Of a DNA stretch of 64,000 nt, positions 62,187 to 64,000 are shown piece after piece. This DNA comes from Antarctobacter sediminis (GTDB lineage Bacteria > Pseudomonadota > Alphaproteobacteria > Rhodobacterales > Rhodobacteraceae). Every line of letters starts with the position of its first letter. The stretch's first letter is position 1. The translations under genes were made by a program, and so were the position numbers. The notes under the pieces are model-generated. The model did not search any database and was not told where the DNA came from. It saw only the letters and a list, made by a program, of their open reading frames with translations. The stretch covers positions 496,001 through 560,000 of the forward strand of contig NZ_JAHUZG010000003.1 in assembly GCF_019218285.1 (NCBI RefSeq), written 5' to 3'.

Positions 62187-63461
62187 ATGATGCAAGGAAG
62201 GCCAGAGCAGGGGCAAGGCTGTCTTGGCCTGCGCTGGTGGCTGGTGTTGTGGGTCGCGGGGCCTGCGACGGGTTTGTCACTGCTGGTCGGTGTCTTTGCG
62301 GGCTGGTGGTTCGGGGGCGCGGGCTGGTTGCCGGTTGCGTTGGCCTTGTTGCAGGCCTTGATCGTTTGTGTGGCTGCCCTGTTTGCGACCAAGGCAATCG
62401 TCCGGCGTCTGGCAGAGTTGCAGGCTGCCGTGCTGCAAAGCGCGGCGGGCGGTTCGGTCGATCTGCCCGAGCGGACATCGGGGGATGAGATTGGCGCCTT
62501 GTCGCGGGCGGTCGCTGAGATGCAAACCGCTCTGACGCAGGCGCGGCACGATCCGGCCAAGGCCGCGCAGCAACAGGATCTGGACGCGCTGCGAACCGGG
62601 CTGGAAACCCTCGCGTCTGGCAGGCTCGTGGCCTTGTCCGTTTCCGATCCCGGGGTCGTCCGCGCTTTTGACGCGGTTCAAACCTGTTTGCAGGTGCTTG
62701 CGGCGCGGCGTCGGGCCGACCAGCAACAGGCCACCGCAGGGAGAGAGGAACTGGCAGTCAAAGCGGCGCGGATCGTCGAACACGGGCAAACAAGGATCGA
62801 AGCGGTGACGCAGTTGTACACGGCTATCTCCGCGCAAGAGACCGACCTGCGGGAGGCGTCGGTCCGGGCGAAGGAGGACGTGACAGCCCTGACTTTGGTG
62901 CGCGACGGGATCGCCACAGGGGCGCAATTGCGTGGACAGGCGGTCGAGGCCATGGGCAGCATCGTGACATCGACCGAAGAGATCGGTCGCGTTGTCGAAG
63001 TGCTTGAGGACATTGCCTTTCAGACCAACCTGCTGGCGCTGAATGCCGGGGTCGAGGCGGCACGGGCCGGGCCTGCCGGCCGGGGTTTTGCTGTTGTGGC
63101 TGAAGAGGTCCGCGGCTTGGCCGCACGATCGGCGGACCGCGCGGGCGAAATCCGGGACCTGGTCGAGGCGTCGCGTGACAGGGTCGATCAGGGCGTTCGT
63201 CTGGTTGCCGCCCTCGGACGCGCGATTGCTGATACGCGGGGTGACGTGGCTGCGCTGGCCGGTCGCAGCGACGCATTGGCAGACCTGGTCGCCAATCAGG
63301 CAGAAGCAGTGGCAGAGCGCGCCCGGAGGCTCGACGATTTGGCCGGGGAGATGGCAAAAGACATGGCGCAGGCCACTGCTCTGCACGGTCACCTGGTCGA
63401 TCCGCAGCCGTCCCCGACGGTGGCAGGGCCGTTGCCTGTGCCTGAAAAACGCGCGGTATAA
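62187..63461 (+). CDS. Methyl-accepting chemotaxis-type receptor with short cytoplasmic sensor region
   Basis: The 424-aa protein has two adjacent transmembrane segments near the N-terminus (about 17-41 and 47-67) with almost no periplasmic loop, then a HAMP domain ([42 protein letters not shown]) and a signalling domain with the tip [43 protein letters not shown]. With no ligand domain outside, it may sense membrane or cytoplasmic signals, or act as a partner receptor. GAGAGGTC lies before the ATG (62187; another ATG follows directly). Confidence 0.85.
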   Translation: MMQGRPEQGQGCLGLRWWLVLWVAGPATGLSLLVGVFAGWWFGGAGWLPVALALLQALIVCVAALFATKAIVRRLAELQAAVLQSAAGGSVDLPERTSGDEIGALSRAVAEMQTALTQARHDPAKAAQQQDLDALRTGLETLASGRLVALSVSDPGVVRAFDAVQTCLQVLAARRRADQQQATAGREELAVKAARIVEHGQTRIEAVTQLYTAISAQETDLREASVRAKEDVTALTLVRDGIATGAQLRGQAVEAMGSIVTSTEEIGRVVEVLEDIAFQTNLLALNAGVEAARAGPAGRGFAVVAEEVRGLAARSADRAGEIRDLVEASRDRVDQGVRLVAALGRAIADTRGDVAALAGRSDALADLVANQAEAVAERARRLDDLAGEMAKDMAQATALHGHLVDPQPSPTVAGPLPVPEKRAV

Positions 63462-63565
63462 GGCCGATGGCAGGTCGCGCGATGCCGGTTTCTTGCACAT
63501 CCCCGGGCAACCGCGTATCCGCATCGGCGGCGCGCTGGCGCGCGCCTCAATCGGGAGGAGGCGGC

Positions 63566-64000
63566 GTGCCACAGGCGAATGTGCAGCAATCACCACTGGC
63601 CGCGCCGGGGCGTATCGCTCTGCGCAGCGGGGGCGTTGATGCGCAAGCCCTGCGCCCGGGTTCCCGGGTCGGCTTGTTGGGCGGCTCTTTCGATCCGCCT
63701 CACGCGGGGCACCTGCATCTGTCGCGCGAGGCGCTCAAACGGTTCGGGCTGGATCGTGTCGTATGGCTGGTCAGTCCCGGCAATCCGCTGAAACCCAATC
63801 CGCCCGCGCCTTTGGCTGAACGGATCGCGGCGGCGAGGGCGCTTGTTGACGATCCCCGGATCACAATCAGCGATTTCGAGGCACGCTCTGGCACGCGCTA
63901 TACCGCCGAAACGTTGATCGCACTGCGGCAGAGCTTTCCCAATGTGCGCTTTACCTGGTTGATGGGGGCCGACAATCTGGCGCAGTTCCATCGGTGGGAA
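63566..64000 (+). CDS. nadD: Nicotinate-nucleotide adenylyltransferase, N-terminal part (cut by window edge)
   Basis: Open from GTG 63566 to the edge (145 codons). GGGAGGAGG lies just upstream, which decides for the GTG. Residues from about 35 read [42 protein letters not shown], with the GGSFDPxHxGH nucleotidyltransferase motif, and later [16 protein letters not shown] with the family GADN. It adenylylates nicotinate mononucleotide in NAD synthesis. Confidence 0.93.
   Translation, partial: MPQANVQQSPLAAPGRIALRSGGVDAQALRPGSRVGLLGGSFDPPHAGHLHLSREALKRFGLDRVVWLVSPGNPLKPNPPAPLAERIAAARALVDDPRITISDFEARSGTRYTAETLIALRQSFPNVRFTWLMGADNLAQFHRWE

Noticed and set aside
1-64000. CRISPR array, tRNA, rRNA, insertion sequence or prophage
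   Set aside because: None was seen on reading: no regularly spaced direct repeats, no cloverleaf or rRNA core motifs, no transposase, integrase or phage structural proteins.

Overview
The window is a GC-rich (by eye well above 60%), gene-dense stretch of an alphaproteobacterial chromosome. It most resembles the Rhodobacteraceae (roseobacter and relatives). Reasons: a urtABCDE/ureDABCEFG urea locus interrupted by cyclase, AhpD-like and GFA genes; an iolCDEB myo-inositol operon with a fused IolC; an MttB-like methyltransferase beside a GcvT-type FAD protein; a small 4.5S-type SRP RNA; and several DUF families common in that group. I saw no tRNA, rRNA, transposase, integrase, phage gene or CRISPR array. 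Both ends cut a gene: a TraB/GumN-like protein at the left and nadD at the right.

Layout. 0-7.8 kb: dnaX, a small secreted protein, ybaB and a TraB/GumN-like gene on the minus strand; a YpfJ-type zinc peptidase, an ankyrin protein, a catalytically dead-looking dual-specificity phosphatase and a THUMP rRNA methyltransferase on the plus strand; the SRP RNA on the minus strand between the last two. 8-15 kb: a HAD hydrolase, cpdB with a clear PHO box, nudC, an SRPBCC protein, DUF4198 and a GlcD-like FAD oxidase. 15.3-23.6 kb: a minus-strand inositol operon iolC-iolD-iolE-small membrane protein-PhyH dioxygenase-iolB with a LacI-type regulator upstream. 23.7-29.6 kb: a MarR regulator, then a three-gene envelope operon (trypsin-like protease with SH3 domains, di-heme protein with a DUF4384 tail, OmpA-type protein). 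29.7-33.2 kb: a polar amino-acid ABC transporter split by an opposite-strand bestrophin gene. 33.4-37 kb: a metallophosphoesterase, an aldo/keto reductase and small secreted proteins. 37-42.6 kb: an FAD/GcvT oxidoreductase divergent from an MttB-like methyltransferase, then a globin-coupled chemoreceptor. 42.8-57.2 kb: urtABCDE (minus) divergent from the urease operon (plus). 57.3-64 kb: FucU/RbsD, a thioesterase, a cold-shock protein, small secreted proteins, EttA, a second chemoreceptor and nadD.

How the genes fit together. UrtABCDE imports urea and the divergent urease operon hydrolyses it; a shared inverted repeat between the two units is a candidate common operator. The iol genes carry scyllo-inosose to a dephosphorylated C3 aldehyde stage; IolG, IolA and an inositol transporter are not in the window. 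cpdB is likely induced by phosphate limitation. The strongest leads for something undescribed are the protease / di-heme-DUF4384 / OmpA operon, the dioxygenase and tiny membrane protein inside the iol operon, the pseudophosphatase with a structured leader, and the small His-rich peptide translated into ureB. Functional calls rest on motif recognition by eye; no database search was run.
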